From the NCBI GenBank assembly GCA_964430755.1, contig CAYSFT010000018.1:1-39008 (forward strand): 39,008 nt of DNA. The letters run 5' to 3'. The notes below the pieces were generated by a model. That model made no database searches, had not been told where the DNA came from, and saw only the letters and a list, made by a program, of their open reading frames with translations. Made by a program: the position numbers and the translations under genes. Within the stretch, counting starts at the first letter, position 1. Each line of letters starts with the position of its first letter. The stretch comes from Flemingiibacterium sp964430755 (lineage in GTDB: Bacteria; Bacillota; Clostridia; Oscillospirales; CAG-272). Below are positions 32,051 through 39,008 of the stretch, one piece after another.

Positions 32051-33457
32051 TTAAAAGCCGTTTACGAGGGCTTTGAAATAGTTGCCTCGCTCCTCAAAGT
32101 TTTTGAACATATCAAAGCTTGCCGAGGCAGGGGAGAGTACAACGATATCTCCTTTTACTGCCGAGCTATGTGCAACACCGACGGCATTTTCAAACGTATC
32201 CGCTTCGATTATTTCGGGCGTGCCGTTATATTCGGGTGCGCCAAGCAATGCGGCTTTGATTTTCGGAGCGGTTGCGCCGACGAGTACGACCTTTTTGGTA
32301 CATTCGATAAGCGGCAATGCAAGCGGCTCATACGGGATATTTTTGTCATAACCGCCGCAAATGACGATCAGTTTTTCCTTGAATGCACGAAGTGCTGCCT
32401 CTGTACGTGTCGGGCTTGAATCAATCGAGCTGTTGTAATATTTAACGCCGCTCACTTCACGGACAAATTCACAGCGGTGTTCAACTCCGCCAAATGTTGT
32501 CGCAATCTCGTTTACGGTTTCGGGACTGACATATCCCATGGTCAGCGCTATTGCAGTCATATAGTTTTCGACGTTATGTCTGCCCGGGATTTTTATGTCG
32601 GCAGTGCGGAGTATTTTACTTATATTACCGTCTACGTCGCGGTGAACGATACAGCCGTCGTCCTCATAAATTGCGGCATATCCACCGTCGGGGGTACATT
32701 TGCCCGAGAAATATATCACCTCGGAATCGGTCATGGTCGCCATTTCGCGAGTGATGTCACAGCCGTAATTGAGAACGACACGTTTGTTTCCCTCGCCGAA
32801 GAAGATGTTTTCCTTTGAGACGGTATATTCGTCCATATCCGTGTGCCAATTGAGATGGTTTGGTGACACATTGGTAATTGCGGCATTGAGCGGCGACTTT
32901 TTCATCATGTGCAGCTGGAAGCTCGAAAGCTCAACCACCGCGATGTCATCCTCGCGGAAGCTGTCGATATCGGGAAGAAGCGGTTTGCCGATGTTGCCGC
33001 CAACCCACACGCGAGCGCTTGAGTTTTGCTTTTTCATCTCAAACTCAAGCATTTTATATGTGAGTGTAGTTGTTGTTGTTTTGCCGTCGCTTCCGGTGAT
33101 GCCGAAAATTTTACAAGGGCAAAGCTCGAAGAAAACTTCCATTTCGGAGGTGAGTGTTTTTCCGTTTGCAACAGCATTTTTGAACTGTGGCAGGTCACCG
33201 CGTATACCGGGCGCTTTGAAGATGATATCCTCTGTGAAATTTTCGAGATAAGCATCTCCGAGCGTCAATGAAACGCCTTTCTTTTCGAGCGAATCGGCAA
33301 GCTCGGTCATTTTATCGCGAGTTTTGATATCGCGAGCGGTCACTTTTGCGCCGCAGTCGAGAAGAAAATCGATCAGCGGAGTGTTTGAGACGCCGATACC
33401 GACCACGGCGACGTGTTTATCGCTTATATATTTCTTAAATTCGGTGAGTTTTGACAT
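32051..33457 (-). CDS. murD: UDP-N-acetylmuramoylalanine--D-glutamate ligase
   Basis: A 468-aa cytoplasmic Mur ligase adding D-glutamate to the peptidoglycan precursor. The P-loop is GITGSDGKTTT (119-129). The central domain has NVSPNHLNWHTDMDEY, and the C-terminal domain starts with the SSIDSSPTRTEAAL motif typical of clostridial MurD. GAGGTG precedes the ATG. It lies away from any division-cell-wall cluster, leading an operon with the methionine gamma-lyase-like and CDF genes. Confidence 0.93.
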   Translation of the reverse strand: MSKLTEFKKYISDKHVAVVGIGVSNTPLIDFLLDCGAKVTARDIKTRDKMTELADSLEKKGVSLTLGDAYLENFTEDIIFKAPGIRGDLPQFKNAVANGKTLTSEMEVFFELCPCKIFGITGSDGKTTTTTLTYKMLEFEMKKQNSSARVWVGGNIGKPLLPDIDSFREDDIAVVELSSFQLHMMKKSPLNAAITNVSPNHLNWHTDMDEYTVSKENIFFGEGNKRVVLNYGCDITREMATMTDSEVIYFSGKCTPDGGYAAIYEDDGCIVHRDVDGNISKILRTADIKIPGRHNVENYMTAIALTMGYVSPETVNEIATTFGGVEHRCEFVREVSGVKYYNSSIDSSPTRTEAALRAFKEKLIVICGGYDKNIPYEPLALPLIECTKKVVLVGATAPKIKAALLGAPEYNGTPEIIEADTFENAVGVAHSSAVKGDIVVLSPASASFDMFKNFEERGNYFKALVNGF

Positions 33458-33490
33458 AATACACCTCTGTTTATTTTAGTCATACATTAT

Positions 33491-33519
33491 ATTATAGCAT
33501 ATTTGGCGAGAATTGTAAA
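33491..33519 (-). promoter_or_regulatory. Promoter of the murD operon
   Basis: On the minus strand: TTTACA, 17-bp spacer ending TGC, TATAAT. Confidence 0.75.
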
Positions 33520-33548
33520 CGGAATTTTGAAAAAATCTGCGCAGAGAG

Positions 33549-33622
33549 CCCTCATCCGTCTTGCCTTCGGCAAGCCACCTTCCCCCAAGGGAAGCTGTCG
33601 AGCTTTGCGAGACTGATGAAGG
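33549..33622. repeat. MITE-like element, copy 3 (compact form)
   Basis: CCCTCATCCG, a TTGCC/GGCAA hairpin and CCTTCCCCCAAGGGAAG run straight into a right-module end (GACTGATGAAGG) without the central spacer of the other two copies. The region 33623-33720 adds a GC-rich piece resembling repeat A but no gene. Confidence 0.65.
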
Positions 33623-33729
33623 CAAATGACGCAAAGAAGCTATTGATCCGCCATCTGCGTCGGCGGCGAGGGGGGTCATTTTAATTAGCAATTCTTCATT
33701 ACATCACACAATTGTAAATTATTAGCGTG

Positions 33730-33758
33730 CAGACAATTTTAAAATAATATGATATAAT
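33730..33758 (+). promoter_or_regulatory. Probable promoter of the XRE-SLOG genes
   Basis: CAGACA, 17-bp spacer ending TGA, TATAAT. The -35 is weak (4 of 6). Confidence 0.55.
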
Positions 33759-33801
33759 GTATATTAGAGATATATTTATTTAGGACAAGGGGAGTTGCAC
33801 C

Positions 33802-34059
33802 ATGCGTAAAGAAATCGAATTGAAAAATCGCGACCGCTTTATTACGCTTGGTATAACTATCTCTTACTATCGGAAACTGCGCGCAATGACGCAGGAACAA
33901 CTCGCAGATCGTGTTGATATAAGCCGTTCACATTTGGGGTGTATCGAAGTTCCGAACTGTGTTCAGTCGTTTTCACTTGACATACTATATGGTATCGCAG
34001 ATGCTTTGGACATTTCTCCGTCTGATTTGCCGAGTGAAACATATGCAATGATAAAATAG
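33802..34059 (+). CDS. XRE family helix-turn-helix regulator
   Basis: An 85-aa single-domain protein: HTH_3 fold at about 17-72, with MTQEQLADRVDISRSHLGCIE as helices 2-3 (residues 30-50). No ligand domain is present. GGGGAG precedes the ATG. It stops six bases before the first part of the SLOG gene, so the two were probably an operon. Small XRE proteins of this sort often control themselves and their neighbour. Confidence 0.88.
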   Translation: MRKEIELKNRDRFITLGITISYYRKLRAMTQEQLADRVDISRSHLGCIEVPNCVQSFSLDILYGIADALDISPSDLPSETYAMIK

Positions 34060-34065
34060 TGATTC

Positions 34066-34173
34066 ATGAAAAATAATACTCGATTTAAAGACCGGACAGT
34101 CTGCTCTACCGGACACCGAAACATACCTGAAACTGAATATGAAATCATCGCAAAGCGTTTGCGAAAAATTATA
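34066..34173 (+). pseudogene. SLOG/DUF1273 (YpsA-like) protein, 5' part of split gene
   Basis: Thirty-six codons from the ATG match the N-terminus of the DUF1273/YpsA branch of SLOG proteins: TVCSTGHRNIP (11-21) then a helix up to KRLRKII. The family sequence ends exactly where a hairpin begins at 34174. It continues, in a different frame, at 35495. The open frame runs into the hairpin sequence for a further 30 codons, but these are not family-like. The start has no strong ribosome site and may rely on the XRE gene. Confidence 0.8.
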
Positions 34174-34218
34174 GGGCTGTTGCAAATATCTTTTCTGTAT
34201 TTGCAGCAACCCTTTTTT
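34174..34218. repeat. Left hairpin repeat of the inserted segment (also a terminator)
   Basis: A 39-base imperfect hairpin (34174-34212) begins GGGCTGTTGCAAATA and ends TATTTGCAGCAACCC, followed by TTTTTT. Its first 28 bases match 35456-35483 at 27 positions in the same orientation. It can end transcription from the left and also of the EamA gene (T-rich ATAATTTTTC on the minus strand). Confidence 0.85.
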
Positions 34219-34234
34219 CACATATTCAGGATAA

Positions 34235-35227
34235 TTATATACTCGCGGCATCAGGCGAAAGAGTGAATACCGCACCGAATTTAAGGCAGAGAAACAGCAC
34301 CGATAAAATTCCGACAGCGATTCCGAGCCATTGCTTTTTAGTAAGTCTTTCGCGGAAGATAACCACCGCGGCAAGCGTCGTTATAACGAGCATACTGCCG
34401 TTGAATACGGGAAAGAATACCGCGGAATCCATCTTACCGGTAAGATAAAGATTAAGCTTGTTGTTGGCGCCGACAAAAAGTCCGGGGAGAATCATAAGCA
34501 CAATCGCCTTGACAAGAGCTTTTTTGTCAGTTCCCTCCGGGAAAATGCGCTTCTTTCCGCCCTTCGAGGTTACAACTGAAAGAATCGTGGAAATAACGGA
34601 CGAAACCGCAAATGCGATAATTAAAAATCCGTTAAGTTCGCCTCTGAAATCGGAACTCTGATGTATTTTCTGCATAATGCCGATACCGCCGGTCAGAAAG
34701 AAGCAAATTATGCAAAGAATAAGCCAGCGCAGCGATGCTGACTTTTCACCATCTTTTTTATCGACCGCAAGAACGAAACTGAAAAGCATGAGTACAATTC
34801 CTATAAGCTGAGAAACGGCAACTGATTCTCCGAAGAAAAACAGCCCGGAAAGCGCACTTATCAGAGTTGAAAAAGACATTATGACCGTCGTGTATGACAT
34901 CGGACCTATCTGCATTGAAAGCATATTTACAGAATTCTGGAGTGATGTCACGATTCCAAAAACAGTAGCGAGAATCGCCGTATACGCCGACACCTCGCCG
35001 AGTCCTCCCCAAATCAGAAGAACAACCGCCGTAGATATTCCGACAACCGCACTGTAAGCATACGCCGCGGTCATTCCCGTAACAGCTGATTTTGCGAATG
35101 TCTTCTTCAGAATATTCGACATCACGACCGCCACAAGCGAAATTATAAGAAAAGCGGCAATCAGCGTACTCGAAGGATTCTCCGGCATTGCCGCCGCAAA
35201 ACATTTTGTGACTGTAATTCCATTCAT
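34235..35227 (-). CDS. EamA/DMT family transporter inside the split gene
   Basis: A 330-aa protein with about ten hydrophobic segments in two EamA-like halves; the second half shows FPVFNGSMLVITTLAAVVIF and RERLTKKQWLGI, characteristic of drug/metabolite transporters. The substrate is unknown. GGGAGAT precedes the ATG, and a promoter (35274-35302) and terminator-type hairpin frame it. It lies antisense within the interrupted SLOG gene, so it probably arrived with the insertion. Confidence 0.85.
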   Translation of the reverse strand: MNGITVTKCFAAAMPENPSSTLIAAFLIISLVAVVMSNILKKTFAKSAVTGMTAAYAYSAVVGISTAVVLLIWGGLGEVSAYTAILATVFGIVTSLQNSVNMLSMQIGPMSYTTVIMSFSTLISALSGLFFFGESVAVSQLIGIVLMLFSFVLAVDKKDGEKSASLRWLILCIICFFLTGGIGIMQKIHQSSDFRGELNGFLIIAFAVSSVISTILSVVTSKGGKKRIFPEGTDKKALVKAIVLMILPGLFVGANNKLNLYLTGKMDSAVFFPVFNGSMLVITTLAAVVIFRERLTKKQWLGIAVGILSVLFLCLKFGAVFTLSPDAASI

Positions 35228-35273
35228 TTTTGTTATTATCTCCCACTATGTATAAACCAAATTTTACAGTAAT

Positions 35274-35302
35274 AGTATAACATATTGAAAGTGCTTTTTC
35301 AA
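35274..35302 (-). promoter_or_regulatory. Promoter of the EamA gene
   Basis: On the minus strand: TTGAAA, 17-bp spacer ending TGT, TATACT. The 35303-35454 stretch shows no gene. Confidence 0.7.
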
Positions 35303-35454
35303 GAGCCTTTTCCCGAATCTTAAAAATGGACGCAGCCGGCTGTATAAAACGCTCTTTTTCGATTCCGTCTGAAATATATTATCATATAACACGGCGCATT
35401 TATAGGCTAATTAAATCAATTTATATGAAATCAAATCAACATTTATAGAAAAAA

Positions 35455-35495
35455 GGGGCTGTTGCAAATACCTTTTCTGTATTAGTAACAGCTCC
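35455..35495. repeat. Right hairpin repeat of the inserted segment (also a terminator)
   Basis: GGGGCTGTT (35455-35463) pairs with AACAGCTCC (35487-35495). Bases 35456-35483 match the left copy at 27 of 28 positions. On the minus strand a TTTTTT run follows, so it could also terminate transcripts coming from the ClpP-like gene. Confidence 0.85.
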
Positions 35496-35854
35496 ATCAT
35501 TATTTCGGCGTTGGCGGTGCACTCGGCTTCGACACACTCGCCGCCAAAGCAGTCATCGAGCTTAAAGAAAAATATCCGCATATAAAGCTGATTCTCGTTT
35601 TGCCTTGCCGCGATCAGACGCGATATTGGAGTGCCCACGATAAGCAAATATATGATGATATTTGTTGCCGCGCCGACAAGGTGACGTTCTTGCGTGACAA
35701 TTATACGCATGGTTGTATGCACGCTCGTAACCGTCACCTTGTTGACCACAGCTCCGCTTGTGTTTGTTATCTTACACATTACGGCGGCGGTACTGATTAT
35801 ACCGTTTCTTATGCCGAAAAGCTCGGTGTTGAGATTATAAATCTCGCGCTTTAA
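35495..35854 (+). pseudogene. SLOG/DUF1273 (YpsA-like) protein, 3' part of split gene
   Basis: One hundred and nineteen codons, starting HHYFGVGGALGFDTLAAKAV, hold the glycine-rich nucleotide-binding loop and the rest of the SLOG fold: LILVLPCRDQTRYW, then GCMHARNRHLVDHSS, GGGTDYTV and the end EIINLAL. These match the DUF1273 family to the natural stop. There is no start codon; an in-frame TAA lies at 35486. Joined with 34066-34173 it would give roughly the family length. The reading frame is clean, so the break is probably recent. The last four bases overlap the ClpP-like stop (TTAA). Confidence 0.85.
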
Positions 35855-36522
35855 GTGTTGCTTTTTATCATTTCGTGAAGTGCTGAAAGTGCTGCGGCAA
35901 GCCCTCCGACCTCATCAATAAGTCCGATAGAAACCGCTTCTTCACCGTCGATTATTGTGCCGACGTCGGTTGCGATTTCTTCCGTCTGCATCATCAGTTT
36001 TGTGAATTCTTTCTTTTCGATATTGCTGTTGCGGCAGACAAAATCAGTGATACGATCCTGCATTTTTTTGAGGTTTTCAAAGCTCTGCGGTACTCCGACA
36101 ACAAGTCCGTTCGTTCTCACCGGGTGGATAGTCATTGTTGCGCTCGGGACGATGAATGAGCGTTTCGCCGCGACGGCAAGCGGTACGCCGATCGAATGTC
36201 CGCCGCCGAGGACGATTGATACGGTCGGTTTTTTCATACCGGATATCATCTCAGCGATAGCAAGTCCGGCTTCAACGTCGCCGCCGACGGTGTTGAGCAG
36301 AATGAGAAGTCCGCCGATCTCTTTGCTTTCCTCGATTTGACAGAGAAGCGGAATGATGTGCTCGTATTTTGTGGTTTTTGCGTTGTCGCCGAGGATATAG
36401 TGTCCCTCAATTTGTCCGATGATCGTCAGGCATTGTACGTCGGATTTGCTTGTGAGTACCGTGCCTGTTTTTTCGATTGAGTCGAGGGCTTCTTCGGGTG
36501 TGTTTTGGTTGTCGTTGTTCAT
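35851..36522 (-). CDS. ClpP-like serine protease, TepA/YmfB type
   Basis: A 223-aa ClpP/crotonase-fold protein. The nucleophile S110 lies in GGGHSIGVPLAVAA and the base H133 in SATMTIHPVRTNG. An ILLNTVGGDVEAGLAIAEMI strand-helix precedes (74-93). The His-Ser (GHS) context and the TNG segment fit the translocation-enhancing protein TepA of Bacillus rather than housekeeping ClpP (about 195 aa). The 25-residue N-terminal extension is polar. GAAAGGA precedes the ATG. It converges on the SLOG remnant with a shared TTAA. Confidence 0.88.
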   Translation of the reverse strand: MNNDNQNTPEEALDSIEKTGTVLTSKSDVQCLTIIGQIEGHYILGDNAKTTKYEHIIPLLCQIEESKEIGGLLILLNTVGGDVEAGLAIAEMISGMKKPTVSIVLGGGHSIGVPLAVAAKRSFIVPSATMTIHPVRTNGLVVGVPQSFENLKKMQDRITDFVCRNSNIEKKEFTKLMMQTEEIATDVGTIIDGEEAVSIGLIDEVGGLAAALSALHEMIKSNT

Positions 36523-36593
36523 TTTTGGTGTTCCTTTCGCCGTTTTTCATATAAATACGTCTTTAGTTTTCTCAAAAATCCACCTTTTTATTA

Positions 36594-36622
36594 TTTACAT
36601 TTCGAGAATTTTGTGGTACAAT
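36594..36622 (+). promoter_or_regulatory. Promoter of pduL
   Basis: TTTACA, 17-bp spacer ending TGG, TACAAT (extended -10 form), 55 bases before the ATG. Confidence 0.7.
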
Positions 36623-36676
36623 ATTTATATATGGCAATTTGCAAATATAAATTTAATTTTGAAAGGAAATATTATC

Positions 36677-37252
36677 ATGGCAAACCAAGTACTTGTTGAA
36701 ACCTCCGCAAGACACGTTCACCTCTCCGCTGAGCACATCGAAGTGCTTTTCGGTAAGGGTGCAACACTCACTCACAAAAAGGATCTCTCCCAGCCCGGTC
36801 AGTTCGCGTGCGAAGAGCGCGTAACTCTCGTTGGCCCCAAGAAGCAGATCGCTAATGTTATCATCCTCGGTCCGGCTCGTCCCGCAACCCAGGTTGAAGT
36901 ATCCTTCACCGATGCAAGAACCCTCGGCGTAAACGCTCCTGTTCGTGAGAGCGGCGACGTTGCAGGCTCCGCAGGCTGCAAGCTCGTTGGCCCTGCAGGT
37001 GAGGTTGACATCACAGAGGGTGTTATCGTTGCAAAGCGTCACATCCATCTCACTCCCGACGATGCTGCAAAGTTCGGCGTTGAAGATAAGCAGGTCGTTT
37101 CCGTTAAGATCGACAGCGCAGACCGCACCACCGTTTTCGGTGACGTTGTTTGCCGCGTAAGCCCCAAGTTCGCTGCTGCTATGCACATCGACACTGACGA
37201 GGCTAATGCTGCTTGCGCTTTCGGCGAAGTTTACGGCGAGATCATTAAGTAA
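36677..37252 (+). CDS. pduL: PduL-type phosphate acyltransferase
   Basis: A 191-aa enzyme exchanging acyl-CoA and acyl-phosphate (phosphotransacylase). The metal-binding histidine motifs are seen in ARHVHLSAEH (13-22), KRHIHLTPDD and AMHIDTDEANA near the C-terminus. The N-terminus lacks an encapsulation peptide, and no microcompartment shell genes are nearby. This suggests the housekeeping form that replaces Pta in acetate production. I place the start at 36677, with GAAAGGA; the open frame upstream is unrelated to the family. Codon use is strongly biased, as in highly expressed genes. Confidence 0.92.
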   Translation: MANQVLVETSARHVHLSAEHIEVLFGKGATLTHKKDLSQPGQFACEERVTLVGPKKQIANVIILGPARPATQVEVSFTDARTLGVNAPVRESGDVAGSAGCKLVGPAGEVDITEGVIVAKRHIHLTPDDAAKFGVEDKQVVSVKIDSADRTTVFGDVVCRVSPKFAAAMHIDTDEANAACAFGEVYGEIIK

Positions 37253-37314
37253 TTTTACATATTCGCCCGAAATGTGGCAATAATATGAAATATTAAATTA
37301 AAGGAGATATAAAC

Positions 37315-38007
37315 ATGAACTATACTCACGAAGTTGAACAGATGTGTTGTGTAGCCAAGGGTCCGAAGCACGGTCCCGCACCTATTCCCGAAGAGGGCAG
37401 ATGGGTTAAGGCTTACGAAATCAAAGACATTTCCGGTCTTTCTCACGGTATCGGCTGGTGCGCTCCTCAGCAGGGTATGTGCAAGCTGACACTTAACGTA
37501 AAAGAGGGTATCATCGAGGAAGCACTCGTTGAGACCTGCGGATGCTCCGGTATGACTCACTCCGCTGCTATGGCAGGTGAAATTCTCCAGGGCAAGACGC
37601 TCCTCGAAGCTCTCAACACTGACCTCGTTTGCGATGCTATCAACGTCGCAATGCGCGAGATCTTCAAGCAGCTCGCATACGGTCGTTCACAGACTGCATT
37701 CTCCGAGAACGGTCTTCCCGTTGGTGCATCTCTTGAGGACCTCGGTAAGGGTCTGCGTTCCCAGATCGGTACCATCTTCGCAACCAAGGAAAAGGGCGTG
37801 CGTTACCTCGAAATGGCAGAGGGTTATATCCTCGAGCTCGGTCTTGACAAGGACAATGAGGTTATCGGTTACAAGTTCGTAAACCTCGGCAAGATGATGG
37901 ACGCTATCAAGGCAGGCACCGATCCCAAGGAAGCTTATGAATCCAACATCAAGACTTACGGCCGTTATGATGACGCTGTTAAGTATATTGATCCGAGAAA
38001 GAACTAA
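37315..38007 (+). CDS. NifU/IscU-like iron-sulfur scaffold protein
   Basis: A 230-aa protein with an IscU-like core: cysteines C49, C56, C75, C77 and C106 include the ETCGCSGMTHSA segment, which corresponds to the IscU cluster loop. An extra N-terminal C11-C12 pair and a C-terminal helical extension of about 90 residues set it apart from the 125-140-aa IscU. This long form typically precedes the GGGtGRT gene, as here (18-base gap). AAAGGAGAT precedes the ATG. Codon use is like that of pduL, suggesting high expression. Confidence 0.85.
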   Translation: MNYTHEVEQMCCVAKGPKHGPAPIPEEGRWVKAYEIKDISGLSHGIGWCAPQQGMCKLTLNVKEGIIEEALVETCGCSGMTHSAAMAGEILQGKTLLEALNTDLVCDAINVAMREIFKQLAYGRSQTAFSENGLPVGASLEDLGKGLRSQIGTIFATKEKGVRYLEMAEGYILELGLDKDNEVIGYKFVNLGKMMDAIKAGTDPKEAYESNIKTYGRYDDAVKYIDPRKN

Positions 38008-38025
38008 GAGAGGGGGAGCACGAAT

Positions 38026-39008
38026 ATGTCTAACAATGTAAAATTTGAGGGTAAGGAAAGAAGACTTGCCGGTATTGAAGCTTGCCTCGCAGAGTACGGT
38101 ATCAAGGATCTCGAGGAAGCAAGAGAAATCTGCCTTGCAAAGGGCGTTGACGCTGACGCCATTGTTAAGGGTATTCAGCCTATCGCGTTTGAGAACGCTG
38201 CATGGGCATACACTCTCGGCTGTGCTATCGCAATAAAGAAGGGCTGCAAGAATGCTGCTGATGCTGCTGAAGCAATCGGTATCGGTCTTCAGGCATTCTG
38301 CGTTCCCGGTTCCGTTGCATCCACCCGTAAGGTTGGTCTTGGCCACGGTAACCTTGGCGCAATGCTTCTCCGTGAAGAGACAAAGTGCTTCTGCTTCTTG
38401 GCAGGTCACGAGTCTTTCGCAGCAGCAGAGGGCGCTATCGGTATCGCAAGAACCGCTAACAAGGTAAGAAAAGATCCCCTCCGCGTTATCCTTTGCGGTC
38501 TCGGTAAGGACGCTGCATTCATCATTTCGAGAATCAACGGCTTCACCTATGTTTGCACCGATTATGACTTCTACACTGACGAATTAAAGGTCGTTTACGA
38601 GAAGGCATACTCCGACGGCGACAAGGCTAAGGTTAAGTGCTACGGCGCTAACGACGTTCTCGAGGGTGTTGCAATCATGCGTCACGAGGGTGTTGACGTT
38701 TCCATCACCGGTAACTCGACCAACCCGACCAGATTCCAGCATCCCGTTGCAGGCACTTACAAGAAGTGGGCGCTTGAGAACGGCAAGAAGTACTTCTCCG
38801 TTGCATCGGGCGGTGGTACAGGACGTACACTCCATCCCGACAACATGGCTGCAGGTCCTGCTTCCTACGGCTTGACTGACACAATGGGACGTATGCACGG
38901 CGACGCACAGTTCGCAGGTTCGTCCTCCGTTCCCGCTCACGTTGAGATGATGGGACTTATCGGTGCAGGTAACAACCCCATGGTTGGTATGACCGTTGCT
39001 TGCGCTGT
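38026..39008 (+). CDS. GGGtGRT family protein (partial, cut by window end)
   Basis: 327 codons are present without a stop, so the C-terminus lies outside the window. The naming motif GGGTGRT is at residues 262-268, followed by LHPDNMAAGPASYGLTDTMG. Several cysteines occur (for example C20, C36, C66, C92, and the C119/C121 pair). The function of the family is not established; steady pairing with an IscU-like scaffold hints at iron-sulfur or redox work. AGGGGGAG precedes the ATG at 38026. Confidence 0.93.
   Translation, partial: MSNNVKFEGKERRLAGIEACLAEYGIKDLEEAREICLAKGVDADAIVKGIQPIAFENAAWAYTLGCAIAIKKGCKNAADAAEAIGIGLQAFCVPGSVASTRKVGLGHGNLGAMLLREETKCFCFLAGHESFAAAEGAIGIARTANKVRKDPLRVILCGLGKDAAFIISRINGFTYVCTDYDFYTDELKVVYEKAYSDGDKAKVKCYGANDVLEGVAIMRHEGVDVSITGNSTNPTRFQHPVAGTYKKWALENGKKYFSVASGGGTGRTLHPDNMAAGPASYGLTDTMGRMHGDAQFAGSSSVPAHVEMMGLIGAGNNPMVGMTVACA

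Noticed and set aside
34174..35494. Excision between the 28-base repeats restoring the SLOG gene
   Set aside because: Reading the joined product gives a TAG stop inside the remaining repeat and a frame mismatch, so precise repair by repeat recombination would not work.
34174..35495. Integron-type attC sites flanking the EamA gene
   Set aside because: The hairpins are palindromic and repeated, but the attC core order (RYYYAAC then GTTRRRY) is reversed and there is no integrase; simple hairpin repeats fit better.
1..39008. CRISPR array, tRNA, rRNA, phage or plasmid origin
   Set aside because: No regularly spaced direct repeats, no cloverleaf with CCA-type acceptor context, no rRNA-like stretch and no phage structural or replication genes were seen.

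Overview
The window looks like a chromosomal segment of an anaerobic, endospore-forming member of the Bacillota, class Clostridia, plausibly Oscillospirales-like. Spore formation is supported by an alpha/beta-type small acid-soluble spore protein (11306-11506) and SpoIIR (28893-29522). Clostridial traits include a MurD with the SSPTRT-type C-terminal motif, a cysteine-rich Rrf2 regulator next to cysK, EndoA-type MazF, PduL plus a GGGtGRT protein, and dispersed intergenic repeats of the CCCTCATC...GATGAGGG kind. Many promoters are near-consensus sigma-A with a 17-bp spacer, and several carry an extended -10 (TGGTATAAT or TGATATAAT). Genus-level placement is not possible from the sequence alone.

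Layout. 1-5200: uvrB-uvrA excision repair operon on the minus strand, with a possible degenerate SOS box. 5250-9250: a DUF1836 regulator, an NfeD-like protein and a flotillin in one operon, then a polytopic membrane protein. 9250-11500: repeats, a barnase-barstar pair, an AlkA-like DNA glycosylase and a spore SASP gene. 11800-16400: a sugar isomerase-like TIM barrel, a DUF2079 membrane protein and an unassigned glycosidase-like TIM-barrel protein, each with its own promoter. 16500-20150: an Fe-S aldo/keto reductase coupled by a one-base overlap to a Tet(M)-like GTPase carrying a C-terminal NYN (YacP/Rae1-like) nuclease domain. 20200-22500: an AGE-type epimerase and an N-acetylneuraminate lyase family gene, a likely sialic acid / N-acetylmannosamine module. 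22700-25700: metY-cysK-rrf2 sulfur assimilation, with a perfect palindrome over the promoter and a possible leader ORF. 25990-28625: a lone mazF and a two-component system. 28890-33460: murD, methionine gamma-lyase-like protein, CDF transporter and spoIIR, all on the minus strand. 33800-35860: an XRE regulator followed by a SLOG/DUF1273 (YpsA-like) gene cut in two by a roughly 1.3 kb segment that carries an EamA transporter gene and has near-identical hairpins at its ends. 35850-39008: a TepA-type ClpP-like protease, then pduL, a NifU-like scaffold and a GGGtGRT protein cut by the window end.

The most interesting points are the ribosomal-protection-like GTPase fused to an mRNA-endonuclease-type NYN domain, the SLOG gene split by a transporter-bearing segment, the lipoprotein form of barnase next to barstar, and the architecture of the metY control region. 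All calls rest on reading the sequence and on remembered family motifs; no database search was run.
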